Source of the DNA: Albophoma yamanashiensis
Lineage: Eukaryota > Ascomycota > Sordariomycetes > Hypocreales > Ophiocordycipitaceae
Assembly: GCA_001600555.1 (NCBI GenBank)
Contig: BCKH01000004.1
Location: 1-64,000 of the forward strand
Length of the DNA: 64,000 nucleotides
Direction: 5' to 3'
Each line of letters begins with the position of its first letter. Within the stretch, counting starts at the first letter, position 1. The notes beneath the pieces were generated by a model. It worked only from the letters and a program-made list of their open reading frames with translations. It was not told where the DNA came from and searched no databases. Of this stretch, positions 22,244 to 32,905 are shown piece by piece. The position numbers were made by a program, and so were the translations under genes.

Positions 22244-22737
22244 CTGAGCTATCTGGCGGCTCGCGGGCGGGAGGCTCCCGGAGTCAACTGGTTAAAATAG
22301 AGTCGAGACAAGCTAAAGAGGGAAGAAAGTGGTTGTGATGTGCGCGTGTCCGCACACGATCAGCATGGAACCCTTGTGCCCTCAGGGGCTCAGCTGACCT
22401 GTCATGGGAAGCTTCGGAAGAGCGTCTGTACATGTATGCAGGATGACGGGTAGGGCGGGCCAGCGGTCAGCATGCAAGACGCTGAACGCTGTCTTCATCA
22501 ACGGTGCAATTCTTGAGCACGATACACGGTACTACTGCACGATAAACTAACACCTGCGATTCAGCCTCGCGTCGGCGTTGCTCATCGGTACTACTCTCCG
22601 CTTATCGGACCCTTCGTCAATATCGTCCATCGTACTCGTAGTGGTAGTGAAAGCGTCTGTTCGGTCAGGCGACTTGTCGCACTCGATTGGTCAAGCCTGG
22701 ATGCTCCAGTTCCGGCGTCGAGAGGCTTGATCCAAAG

Positions 22738-22808
22738 CGCGGACACGGTTTAAATTAGACCATTCTACGAACTCTACGGAGTACTACAGTCCAGGTCGCA
22801 ATACTAGA
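22738..22808. repeat. Dispersed repeat B, copy 2
   Basis: Partner of 1834-1904: GCGCGGACACG, CATTCTACGAACTCTAC and CGCAATACTAGAGAGG occur in the same order and orientation. This copy has an extra GGAGTAC, which creates TACGGAGTAC at 22,775-22,784. Confidence 0.65.
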
Positions 22809-22959
22809 GAGGGGATCATACGAGCGGATCCTAGCACGTAGACACGTTGATTTCCCCCAACGACAGCGCAGCCCGTCGACCCTTGAAATGGCAAAAGGAA
22901 GTTCAAGTAACAGCAAGTCCCGAACGAGCTAGTGCAATAACTGCAAAACCATATACGGC

Positions 22960-23011
22960 TAGCCTGTCGACCGCGAAATTCAATATGGCTAGCTCGGTGA
23001 CCGCGAAATTC
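22960..23011. repeat. Two direct units of ~28 bp
   Basis: ATGGCTAGCTCGGTGACCGCGAAATTCAA-like units occur twice in tandem: the first contains GGCTAGCCTGTCGACCGCG and the second GGCTAGCTCGGTGACCGCG, each followed by AAATTCAA. Probably repeat-derived. Confidence 0.55.
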
Positions 23012-23062
23012 AAGGGGTATTTTACGCGAGCCCAACTCGCAAAGCAACAATGCGACCCATAG

Positions 23063-23138
23063 AATGAATACATCAATAAATCAATCAGGAATGATTGATT
23101 TGAGTAAGTTTGATTTGATTTATTCGTTTGCGAGTTCA
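23063..23138. repeat. Dispersed repeat C, copy 1
   Basis: AAATCAATCA ... GTAAGTTTGATTTGATTTAT followed by TCGTTTGCGAGTT recurs at 56,560-56,634 as GTAAGTTTAGATTTAATTTAT and TCGTTTACGAGTT. Several differences are G-to-A, as RIP would leave. Confidence 0.6.
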
Positions 23139-23553
23139 GCGCACTTGAAGCACGACCATGTATCCATTACATGCAGTCGAACTCATGTAACGAGGTTGGA
23201 TATCGCATCCATTTCGTGGACTGCTACACAGAGCTGGTCTCGCCATTGCAGGGGTCGCGACAGCTGTTCACGTCAACAAAAGTCAGCATAGCAACTATGC
23301 TCTTGGGGTAGGAGCTGCTGCAGCAGCGTTCAAAAGCGTCATGATAATATGCGCGGTCTCCTGGGTTACATTGAGTGATTTGTAATTTAATAAATAAATA
23401 ACCTTGGAATATCCATTGACGCTCCTTCATTCGCAATCCTTTCCGGATCATGAAACGACAAACCGCAGACCAGTCAATATCAATAATCGCTGTATTTGGA
23501 AAACGTCTCTAAACTGCCTCGCAAAGACATCTCTTCAAAACAAACTGCGACAT

Positions 23554-24232
23554 CTAATTCTTCCTTAACACAACCATCCTCCCCCCCGTATTCGCCTCCT
23601 CCAAGATCCCAAACTTGTCCGTGCTCACAATCCGCACCGTCCCAGCATCCCGCAACTCCTCAATCTCAGTTTTAAAACCAGCCGTCTCCCAGACTTCATC
23701 ATGCACCGTCGCCACCACCAACCCCGCCTTGGCCGTGATTCTAGCAAATTCCCCTAGCACCTTTGGTCCGACGTGGCCCTTGGTCAGCGTGCCCACGCAT
23801 GCCACGACGTCATAAGTGTCGTCTGGCTTATTGATTCTTTCGTTTAGATCCGCCGTTTCTAGGTCGCGATACATGCCCTTTTTACGCGCCACGGCCAACA
23901 TGCCCGCGCTGATGTCTACTCCGTCTAGGATAAATTTGTCGGCGAGGGAGGACTGGAACAGGGCGTCGCCGACGAGGCCTGTGCCGCAGCCGACGTCGAA
24001 GATTTTGAGCTTATCGGAAGGGGTGGTGGTGGAGGAGGAGGCGATGTTCTTGATGACGGTCTCGACGCAGCGACGGGGAGAGGCGTAGCCTGCGACGTCG
24101 TTGTCTGCGTCGTAGCCACCGGCCCATTCATCGTAGAAGTTTTGCGCGTCGGCACTGCCAGATAGAGAGTATGCGCGCTGGAGGCATTGGTCAATGTCTC
24201 CAGCGGGGGGGGGGGGCAGAGGGATTGGACAT
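23554..24232 (-). CDS. SAM-dependent methyltransferase, frame broken at a poly-C tract
   Basis: A class I methyltransferase: FYDEWAGGYDADN, motif I KIFDVGCGTGLVGD, VDISAGMLAVARKKG, YDVVACVGTLTKGHV and a C-terminal MVVLRKN. The whole body from 24,201 down is open. The only upstream ATG (24,232-24,230) is one base out of frame, because the run of 12 C (12 G on the plus strand at 24,205-24,216) needs 11 or 14 to join them. With 11 C the protein is 225 residues. The layout resembles the small WBSCR27/UbiE-like methyltransferases; the substrate cannot be told. The tract could be a sequencing error or a true slippage site. Confidence 0.8.
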
Positions 24233-24959
24233 TTTGGAAGTGCTGGGGGCTAGCGGATTTGCCCTGCTCGAGGCTATAGCTAGTCTGTCTTGGTATGGCT
24301 GAGATGAAGTGTGTGTATTGGTCTACTAGGAAAATGGACAGCCTTTTCTAGTTCTAGACACAGAGCTCCTAATAAGGCAGGATAGAGCTACGAGGCCGTC
24401 CCCTCTTATTATGCCATGTTCACACTGCGTTGTAGCGACATGACGTGAGTGTAACGCCCACGTGCAGGGTGCGTACAGGGTGCGCAGGGCTTACCTGTAC
24501 ACTGCGTCACGACGACTTACAGCAGCTGCACAAGCTAATCGACGTAGCAACGGATAAGAACCGAACCCTACACAGACCTCGGTTAGAAAATAAGCAAAGG
24601 AAAAACACTGGGTTTGAATCAACTCGCCACGCTAATCATATTTGCTTTCGTCCAGGATCGCTTGGCTACGTCATCGAGAGCCTAGTCTTTGGCGGGGGAA
24701 AATGCCTCGTCTCTGTAGCAGACGCACCTGCCCTGTAAATCGCGGTCTGGCGCCGTCTCAGCGGAGTCTTACAGCGGAAGCGGAGCCTATTGCGGGTCCC
24801 CCTCGAAAACCGACCTACTAACATGAACAAGCTTCATGACGCCGACTGGGGAAACGGGGCCGAGCTTAATAAAGCACGTTCCGTCATTGCTAACCTTGCG
24901 GACCTCCTTCATCATCGTCTGGCTTGTTTCTTTCCGTTATCTTTCTTCAAACAATCGCA
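24233..24959. promoter_or_regulatory. Divergent promoter region between methyltransferase and MFS gene
   Basis: The two flanking genes face away from each other across ~730 bp. A TTATTATGCC at ~24,405 and CT-rich DNA just before the MFS start are seen. The frame at 24,445-24,738 has no family support. Confidence 0.4.
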
Positions 24960-26458
24960 ATGAGTAGTACCGAGCTGGTGACCATCACACGGCCGCTGTC
25001 CGCCAAAGGTGCTTCAGCCCCGGACGCCTTGGACAGCCCGTCGTCAAGGCCGCGACTACAGGATGAAGAGAGCGAGCCTTCGGATGCCGGGCGCATGGAG
25101 CAGGGGCTGGCGCCCGTAGATGGAGGCTTTGCGGCCTGGAAGATGCTCTGCGCTGCCTTTGTATTTGAGACGCTGCTATGGGGTAAAGAAAACTCCCCCC
25201 ATTTCACTTTGAACCCGGATCATTGTCTGCCAAAGTAAACGAAAGCTGATGCAGATGGTGTACAGGCTTCCCGCTGTCTTTTGGTGTCTTTCAAGAATAC
25301 TACTCCAGAATCCCAGAGTTTGCGGACAATCGCTACGTCTCCGTGGTGGGAACGATAGCATCCGGCTTCGGCTATCTCGGTGCGCCCGTCATCATGCCCT
25401 TTATCCAACGCTATCCGCGGTGGCGGCGACAGATGATTCTGGTTGGCTGTACGTCCCAATCCCTTCTCCATTTGTCTGGTCACTGTGTTTAATTTGAGAT
25501 TTCAGGGCCGATTTGTATTGCAGGCCTCGTCTCGGGATCCTTTGCCTCCACCATCGAGGTCCTCATCCTTACCCAGGGCGTGGCATACGGCGTCGGCTTC
25601 CTCATCTTCTACTACCCCATCCTGAGCATGGTCAATGAGTACTGGATCGCGCGCCGGGGCATGGCCTACGGTATCCTCTGTGGCGCGTCTGGTGTCTCTG
25701 GTGCTATTATGCCGTTTGTGCTGCAGGCCCTTCTCGCCAAGTATGGCTACAGAACGACGCTTCGTGCCATTGCCGTGGCTCTCACGCTGCTCACGGGCCC
25801 ACTGATACCGCTCCTCAAAGGTCGCCTACCCTCTTCAGAGCGAGCCGCCATCCCCAAGACCAACTGGACGTTTCTGCGCAATCCTCTGTTCTGGCTATAC
25901 TCGGCGTCGAATCTCCTCCAGGGCTTCGGATACTTCTTCCCCGCCTTGTATCTACCATCATACGCATCAGCCCTGAACCTCGGCGGCAAGAGCGGCGCCC
26001 TTCTCCTGGCCCTCATGAGCGTCAGCCAAGTCGGCGGTCAGTTCGTCTTCGGCTTCCTCTCCGATCGCAAGGTGCCGTTGAACGTCTTGGCTTGCCTCTC
26101 TACCGTGGTGGCCGCCACTGCTTGTTTTACGTTGTGGAGATTGGCTACGTCGCTGCCCGTCTTGATCGTGTTTGCCATCTTGTATGGCTTCTTTGGCGCG
26201 GGCTTCACCGCGCTGTGGGCGAGAATGAGTACCGCCATAACCGACGATGTTACGACGGGGCCGATTGTCTTTTGTCTGCTGAATTTTGGGAAAGGTATCG
26301 GGAATGTGCTTGCCGGGCCCGTGGGCGGATCCCTGGTGTCGCACCCAGCCGGAAGCGAAACCGCATCGTCCTATCAGTGGATCATCGTCTTCACCGGAGT
26401 TTGCATGTTTGGAAGCGCTCTTATCATCTGCTTGCGCTATTTCAAGTATTGTTGTTAG
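24960..26458 (+). CDS. MFS transporter, monocarboxylate (MCT/SLC16-like) type
   Basis: Three exons (24,960-25,182; 25,266-25,448; 25,506-26,458) give 452 residues. After a ~60-residue acidic N-terminus comes the MCT signature region DGGFAAWKMLCAAF ... GFPLSFGVFQEYY. TIASGFGYLGAPV, GVGFLIFYYPILSMVNEYW, RRGMAYGI and GFGYFFPALYLPSYA follow, and about twelve hydrophobic segments can be counted. Fungal members of this group carry organic acids or riboflavin, or export metabolites. The first ATG fits the family. There is no neighbour that tells the substrate. Confidence 0.9.
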
Positions 26459-26661
26459 AAGTGGCGTCGATATAGACATCTGCAACCTAAACTGATATAG
26501 AATAGACAAAAGACTAGAGGAATGAATAGGCAAATTGTTTCATTTGCAATAAATCCAATGTGCCAAAACTTTGCGCATCTGCTTTAGCTGCTTCCATCTC
26601 TATGAAACGCGACCTCGAAAACTCTACCACCTGCTGGGATTGTACAACTATCAAATCTTCT

Positions 26662-28497
26662 TTACAGTTTGGCTTCTACCGCAGCCAATGTTGGCAACAT
26701 CAAATCACGTACATCTCCAGCGGCTTCGAATAGGTAGTAGGCCAGGCGATCACTGCCAAGGCCCTTAGACACCACATTGAAATTTAGACTGCAAAATGTC
26801 AGTACCGGAAGAGTGAACTTGATTTAACGACAGCCATGGCATCGTCCGCCGAGGAAGGAAGACTAACCTGTTTTCGTTGATGTTATAAGCAATACCAAAT
26901 CCGACATCGTTATCTTGACTATAGCCAAAGGCGTTATAGAACTCTGAGCTGAGTTGCGAAGTAGATATGTACCATGAGCTGGAGTACGTAAATGCCGGAT
27001 CTTTGAATATGGCAGGCGTCTCTTCATCCGGCTGTAGTAGTTTCTTCAGACCGAAGAAGTGTCTGTCAACGCCTTTGCCGTCTGCCACAGCTTTGAGATA
27101 TTCGACATGCGCGTCTGTGGCCTTGCGGAACAGCTCTATTCTAGTACCATTGTTTTGTAATGGATCATTCATAGAGGTACACCATGCCACTGATTCGTCA
27201 GAGACTGTGCGGCATGTCTCCGTTCGCCCAAGCTGGAATCGGCGAGTTGCTGCTGACTCATACGTCGGGCGACTCATTCCATGCATCTTGAAATATGCTA
27301 GCTGTATTACCATCTGAACGTAAGCATCAGGAGAACATCCAAACTTCTTGATCAACCCCTTCCCATAGCCTTGATAAGATTCAATGGCAAGTTGGTGTTG
27401 GTCAAGGGCGTTGTGGAGGTCTGTGAGCGCGCGGTCAATCTCGGCCTGCAACGGCGCCGTCACATCGAATTGAAGTAACTGTGGCTCAGGGAGATCGGTT
27501 CTGATGGATGTATCAGAGAAATCCATCTTGCCGTTGAGTATGACGTTGTTCAGCCAGTCACTCAGTCGATGCATCGGTGTACCATCCATCATGGAGTGTT
27601 CGCCCATGAACCCTGCCGTGCCGTTGTCGTTGACGATGAATTGCAGCGGTTTATCAAACCAACGATTAGCACCATCTCCATGCCAATATTGATGCGCTCG
27701 CTCTTCGAGGGTAACAGGAGAAGCATCATCCAGGCATACAACGAACGAGGCCGAGTCAATCGCACATAATACTTCTCCATTTCTGGAGCTAGTTCGAGCC
27801 AGTAGCGAGCATCGGCCCAAACATCTCGATTCTCAGAGGTAAGTGCTCCCACGGCTGGCCCCTCTGTAGCTACCTCATAGACCCTGTTCAAAAGCTTTTC
27901 TAATTCAGACGTATTCACCTGCTTGCCATTGACATGATGGGGGATCTTGAAGAATTGGTTCTTTCGAATAGCAACAAGGTGTGCGCTTTCACTTGCCGCG
28001 AATTTCGTAGGAAAATCTGAAGGTCGTGCCGCTATACGGGTAGCATTAAACAACCACTTGTAGCAATCCATGCAAATAGGCAACCTCTTCATGTACTCGG
28101 GCTCCAGGACACCAGTGTCCACCATCTTCTTGAACTCCAGAACGGCAGACGTAATCGACGCTGCCCTTTTCGCTGGGTCCCGATGTAAGGGGTCATCTTT
28201 GTAAGAGAAGAACCAGCTGAGATTGGGTACCACTGGGTCCCGATGCGATAGATAGGAGTCGTTATTCCACCACTCGTGGATCCAGTTTTTGATGGCCGGA
28301 TCTTCTCGTCTAGAGACAAGTTTTTCTTGAAGCTTGCGGCCGATTCCATCCGGCTTGATGAAATCTTCCACGGCGGCTTTACTGACAGCGTATTCACTGG
28401 GAGACAGAATTGGATGGAGAGATTTCAAATAGCGTTTTGCCGTTTGCTCCAGCGTAGGCACAGGTAACCGAGGCAGAGAGTCTTGGAACCTCAGCAT
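26662..28497 (-). CDS. Carnitine O-acetyltransferase, peroxisomal type, with one frameshift
   Basis: Choline/carnitine acyltransferase family: SLPRLPVPTLEQTAKRYLKS at the N-terminus, then IDSASFVVCLDDASP, the catalytic histidine in GFMGEHSMMDGTP, carnitine/CoA-site residues in GRTETCRTVSDES, and GYSQDNDVGFGIAYNINEN. Exons are 28,497-26,868 and 26,788-26,662. One base is missing between 27,772 and 27,773, splitting the frame between APEMEK and VLCAIDSASF. Corrected, the protein has ~585 residues. The last residues read VEAKL, and AKL at the end is a type 1 peroxisomal targeting signal. The enzyme moves acetyl groups between CoA and carnitine for transport out of peroxisomes. As written the gene is broken. 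Confidence 0.88.
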
Positions 28498-28674
28498 GGC
28501 ACCTTTGGATCTGTCTTCAACGTATCCTGCGCGTTGTTCTCATCAGCAAGCTGCTACGCCGGTATTGGCGGAGGAATTCACTCAGCCATAACAGACCGGG
28601 CGTCTGAGCATCGGGATCGCAGCTATCACTTTCTACATCTTACTCTGCAATAGTTCTTCGCTGCGCAGTTCTTC
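28498..28674. other. Short gap between acyltransferase start and NLR fragment
   Basis: This would have to hold the acyltransferase promoter. The NLR relic begins without a recognisable start, so the boundary looks like a rearrangement point. Confidence 0.35.
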
Positions 28675-30096
28675 GTGCAGCATTGGGCATCGGGGGAGGA
28701 TCTCCCATGTCTGAATCTTGTTAGCGGCACGAAGGAGAGCATTAAGCCATGTGCCTTTCTCCAAAGGCACAAGTACGACCTGCGCTACGATATCATGTGG
28801 CGATCCGTCTCGGGTTTGCTTCTGGAGGAGTGTGATGAGGACGCCCTCTGCCGGTTTTTCAACGAATTGGAATTGCAACCTCATGGCTCAAGGCACGAAT
28901 ACATGGTCATTCACTGCTTGAGCGAAATCCGGTACAAACACAAAGGACCCGAGACCCAGCTCGGACAGCTCTTGGGGGCCCTGGATAGCCAAATTTTGGA
29001 ATGGCTGTCGATCGAATTTAGTTGCGGCGTCCGGGAGGGTTTCCATATACTTCCCTTGGTAATAAGGATGGAATTTCCCGAATGCTTGATAGAGGATGTT
29101 TTGACTGGAGGAGAAGAGTCTAATGCTCTCCAGAATGCTTTACTTCGAACACTACCTTTCCGACCGGTACTATCGCCAAGCCTGATATACTTTTTAACAG
29201 CCATGTTGACAAAGGCCAATGGCTCCTTATCCAACACATATCTCATCCTTCATAGCCTGATAGGTCGACATCATCTACCACCAGCAACAATTGCGGCTAT
29301 ACTTGGAGGACTTGAGCGAGCCATCGATCATAACGAACCCAGGTGGGTGGACATGGCACTTTTTATTTTACGGGATCAATGGTCCCTTCCCGAGGAGATC
29401 GTCGCAATGGCGCGTGGGGCAGCCACATATCCAGACGATGACCCATTCAGAATAACCATTCTGAAAGAGATACGTGCGAAAATCGGGCCATCAGTTCAGT
29501 TGAAGAAGGAGCCCGCGGACTCGGTGACTTCCGGCGGAGCAAGGCAACTTTGAGGGCGGGGAGCCCCGGGGAACCCGCGTCCTATTTTAGTGACGAAATA
29601 TTTCCAGACAGTATCGTGCCTGACGAGATATCAACGGAGTACCTTCCATGGTTCGACAGCCACGATCCCGACGTGAGGAGAACCGCACTAAGAGAGCTCC
29701 TCGGCCGACGAGAATGGCCGGCGGGCTTCCATCAGGCAGCGGTGAAGCTGCTGGCGGATGAAGATCATGGCATTAGATTGGAAGCCAGGATTGCCTTAAC
29801 TTGGCAGCCGACGCTACCCAATAATGCGCTCGAGGCGCTCGTTTTAGTATATTTCACGGGCGACGGGCAAGTCAACACATTGGTCCGCAATGAACTACAT
29901 AGGCGAGAGGATGCCTACGCTCTCATCACTCGGCTGGACGGCCAGAGTCTAAGACCACTGGATTTTTAATGCTAGGTGGAAACATTCGAGTTGGCATGTG
30001 GACGACGGAAAGCTTTACATCGGCAATGAGGAGGGCTTCATGCCGAATTCGCGGATAATTTCCTCTCACATGGCCAGAATCAACTCCTTTGCTTAA
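28675..30096 (+). pseudogene. C-terminal fragment of an NLR-like (NACHT/HEAT-repeat) protein
   Basis: Three consecutive frames read as one protein: 28,675-~29,540 (KPCAFLQRHKYDLRYDIMWR, a segment I associate with the end of fungal NACHT proteins, then helical repeats such as EYMVIHCLSEIRY), ~29,550-29,965 (HDPDVRRTALRELLGRREW and HGIRLEARIALTWQP, HEAT-like) and a tail RWKHSSWHVDDGKLYIGNEE ending with TAA at 30,094-30,096. One-base shifts separate them near 29,540 and in a T-run at ~29,965. The NACHT ATPase and the N-terminal effector domain are absent. In fungi such proteins act in non-self recognition; this is a decayed remnant. Assignment to NACHT proteins rests on memory of the motif, so it is moderate. 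Confidence 0.6.
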
Positions 30097-31079
30097 CTAG
30101 AGCAAATTTGAACCCGTCTAAAATTGTATAGCGTCGCACGGCCGGCCATCCCGTGGCCTGCCTATCTGGGGTCATAACAAGACGGCCAACACCGTGCGGG
30201 GTAATGGAGCTTGGGAAAATTGATAGTACGGAGTAGTTGCTCCGTAGAATATTCGCTTATGACGTGTAATAATATGTAAGCCCTAGCACCAGAGCTATTC
30301 GGATCTCTGCGCAATCAGCTCGCTTTTTCCTTTTCCAACACTTAGCCCAACATTAGTTCAAGAGCGCTACTGGGCTCATATCCCTAGTGCGGGTGAGACT
30401 TTTCATATATTAGCACCGGAAATCAACTTCACCTCGATATCCTTGACACATACAATGGAGGAGCGTCGCGAGGCCGATAATCTGGATGCGGTCATAGATT
30501 TCTCGACGTCAGCAGAAGAAAACTCCTTTAACAAGGAACATATACCTACCCGCGAGGTTTTTCCAGCACCGTCACCAAGACAACCAAACAGGATTCGCGG
30601 TTTCCTCCAGGCCTTTGCCCAAAATCGCTTCACGTAATACAACCCCAATCCCTTCTTCATAAAGAATGCCTACTACTTTCTCGGCAAGCTCGGTCTCCTG
30701 TTCTATATCTAAGCTAATAACTGTGAGCTACCAGTTATCACTATATATGTGTTACTTCCTTCGGTGTCTCCTATCTTTGTACTTGGTTACGCTGTTCAAT
30801 CTGTCTACTCTATGCGATATTGACATTCACAACTATAGCGTACACCGGCGTGGTGTACTTTGTAGGCAGGGCTAGATAGCATTAATGCTTTGGAGGCAGA
30901 GTTGATTTGCCATTTTACTTAGAACCTGCGAAAAAGTGGTCACTACGTAGGGTATCTGAAATATCGACAATGTCGCAAAGCGAAGTGTTGACTCATGCTG
31001 CGAGAAAGAGGCGCACAGGCGGCAAGGTGCTTCTCCTCTTAATGGCCTTGGAGCGCTTGCCATTAGTCTTCCATTGTGT
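30097..31079. other. Intergenic with a small open frame
   Basis: At 30,455-30,637 an ATG opens a 60-codon frame starting MEERREADNLDAVIDFSTSA, polar and without family resemblance. CAC|GTAATAC at its end could be a splice donor, so it may be a first exon whose continuation I cannot find. A mutated repeat lies at ~30,135-30,175 (see 460-515), and TACGGAGTAG lies near 30,227. Confidence 0.35.
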
Positions 31080-31425
31080 AATTCAAAGGCAAAATATATA
31101 TACTATAATTTCTTACTATATATATTCCCTATATTTCCCTCTCTTTATTTTCTTTTTTCCTTTTTCCTTTTTCCTTTTAGAAAATCCCCTTTAGAAAAAA
31201 TACTAGATAGAAAATTATTTAGTGAAAGTAACTAGGTAGAATTACTAGATAGGAAATAAAAACCCTAACCTCTAGTTTATCCCTTAGGAACCTAAACTAT
31301 TATAAATATAAGACTAAAGCTTAACTTCGTTAAGCTCTATATAGGAGGTATACTATATTTAAGATGGTAACTTATATATAACTACTACCTAATACGCTAG
31401 TTATAGACTTGTCGTACTTTGTTCA
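31080..31425. repeat. AT-rich low-complexity island
   Basis: Dominated by TATATA words, four TTTTCC-type pyrimidine units around 31,145-31,180, and TAGATAGAAA/TAGGTAGAA words. It is typical of heavily C-to-T mutated repeats in ascomycetes. No gene is present. Confidence 0.6.
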
Positions 31426-31466
31426 TTGGGGTCACCTTCAATCCTTCCATAGGTCCTTACAAGATG

Positions 31467-32420
31467 CTAGCTATCGGAAAGGTTAAAGCCGGAGACCTTA
31501 ACGACAGCCTGCCACGCGGCTTCCTGGTTGGCGCGATCGTGAAAGTGTGGGTGGCGCATCGCCTCGATTGGGCCAGTGAGCTTTTTAGGCGCCGAGGCGA
31601 AGAATTGCCCTGAGACGTCGGTTCCGAACTCCGATGCCTGGAGGTACCGACGGGCGGCGGTCTCAGGAGTCATCGTCATGCCGGGGATGGTCTTCAGCAG
31701 CGGAATCATCACCCACTTCACGACCAGGCTAGCGTTACGCGGCGCCTTGGTGTCGGGCGCGCTGCCGGGCGCCACGGCGTATACGGCCATGCCGGAGGGT
31801 AGCCGGCGTGCCAGCGCCGCGACCCACCAAGTGATGATGAGCTTCGCGTCGGCATACGCTCGGTTGGGCACGTACTTCACGTTCGGCCCGTTGCGCAGCA
31901 GGGCTTCAACAGCAGCGGTTCGGTCACCCTGGTGGTGTTTGGCTGCGAAGTCCGCCACGTCTGTCAAGCTGAACAGGGCCATGTCCCCTCGGGCAGGTTC
32001 CGCGCCGGAGATAACAATCCGCGCGTTGGGGCTCAGCAGGTTGGCTCGGAGCAACCCGACAGTCAGTTGATGATGGCCGATTAGCGGTGCCTGGGAAACC
32101 TCGACGCCGGCCGTAGTGAGCACGCGCTTGTTACCTGGGAGCAACCCTGCATTGAGCAGTAGGAAATCGATCGGCCGACCTCGCTTGACGAGCTCTGCGA
32201 GGGCGGACTGAGCACTGGACGGCTTGTCCAGATCCAGCTCCAGTGGCGTGAAGACCTGTCTTCCGACCTCCGCCGCGAGCTGAGCGGCCGTTTCCTGGAC
32301 CCGAGTCAGGCTGCGCCCGGTGACGATGACCTCGCGCCAGCCGTCTCCAGCAAGAGCGCGGGCTGCCGCATGACCGAGCCCTGAGGTGGCGCCGGTGACG
32401 AGCGCGATCGAATGTTCCAT
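31467..32420 (-). CDS. Short-chain dehydrogenase/reductase, intronless
   Basis: A single frame of 317 residues without introns. The Rossmann start is ALVTGATSGLGHAAARAL, the NAG motif appears in FLLLNAGLLPG, the active site is YADAK (Tyr and Lys) with Ser in ARIVISG, and YAVAPGSAPDT follows. Length and order fit an extended SDR of the light-dependent protochlorophyllide reductase/retinol dehydrogenase-like kind; the substrate is unknown. GC content is clearly above the AT-rich DNA immediately downstream. The lack of introns and the Ala/Arg-rich composition resemble bacterial SDRs, so transfer is possible. It is divergent from the regulator at 32,906, which may control it. Confidence 0.88.
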   Translation of the reverse strand: MEHSIALVTGATSGLGHAAARALAGDGWREVIVTGRSLTRVQETAAQLAAEVGRQVFTPLELDLDKPSSAQSALAELVKRGRPIDFLLLNAGLLPGNKRVLTTAGVEVSQAPLIGHHQLTVGLLRANLLSPNARIVISGAEPARGDMALFSLTDVADFAAKHHQGDRTAAVEALLRNGPNVKYVPNRAYADAKLIITWWVAALARRLPSGMAVYAVAPGSAPDTKAPRNASLVVKWVMIPLLKTIPGMTMTPETAARRYLQASEFGTDVSGQFFASAPKKLTGPIEAMRHPHFHDRANQEAAWQAVVKVSGFNLSDS

Positions 32421-32905
32421 GTGTATTCTCCTGGCGATACCTTGCTGCTAATACTGGAAGTGGACGTCTGCTAGGTGATTGCTGCCGTAGATGCTTCTGT
32501 CTTGTGTCAAGAAAAGGCTACGCTCTCCGAAGAGTAGCGGCCTGGCCGTTTATATAGAGCAAACTTGGGCCACGGTGGACGCTGCCGTATCGTGCCCACA
32601 GATGCGGCTGCTTGGTCATCGTGGCTTTTGAACACGGCATGCACGGGTTAGATGTTGGTGCGGACTCGTGCGAGCCCAGACGAATATCTCCATGAGCAGA
32701 CGAAGCGACAAGCCTCAATTCCTGAAAAGGGGCGAGGCGCACGCATACCAGTCTTCGAGCGGCCCTCGAGCCCCACTTTCGTGCGAGCTCGGCCGAACTG
32801 ATGCCCTCCGAGCTCGTGCGAGCCCGTTACGACACCCCATCTCTATTCGCATCTTCTTGTCAGACCCTCGCAGCCGCCAAGCCGGTACAGTCAAACGACA
32901 TCACC
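32421..32905. promoter_or_regulatory. Divergent promoter between SDR and Zn2Cys6 regulator
   Basis: 485 bp separate the two starts. TTTATATAGAGC lies near 32,547. Several CGG/CCG half-sites occur, as expected for Zn2Cys6 targets, but none forms a spacing I can defend as an operator. Confidence 0.45.

Larger units (their letters stand above)
22244..23553. other. Intergenic with several repeat fragments
   Basis: Contains repeat B (22,738-22,808), a short direct repeat (22,960-23,011) and repeat C (23,063-23,138). A minus-strand frame at 23,224-23,451 encodes a short peptide with four to five cysteines (QCNPGDRAYYHDAFERCC, then CRDPC). It has no signal peptide in its own exon and could be an exon of a small secreted protein, but I cannot find a convincing first exon. 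Confidence 0.4.

Noticed and set aside
23224..23451. Cysteine-containing small frame on the minus strand
   Set aside because: It could be an exon of a secreted peptide, but no first exon with a signal peptide was found.
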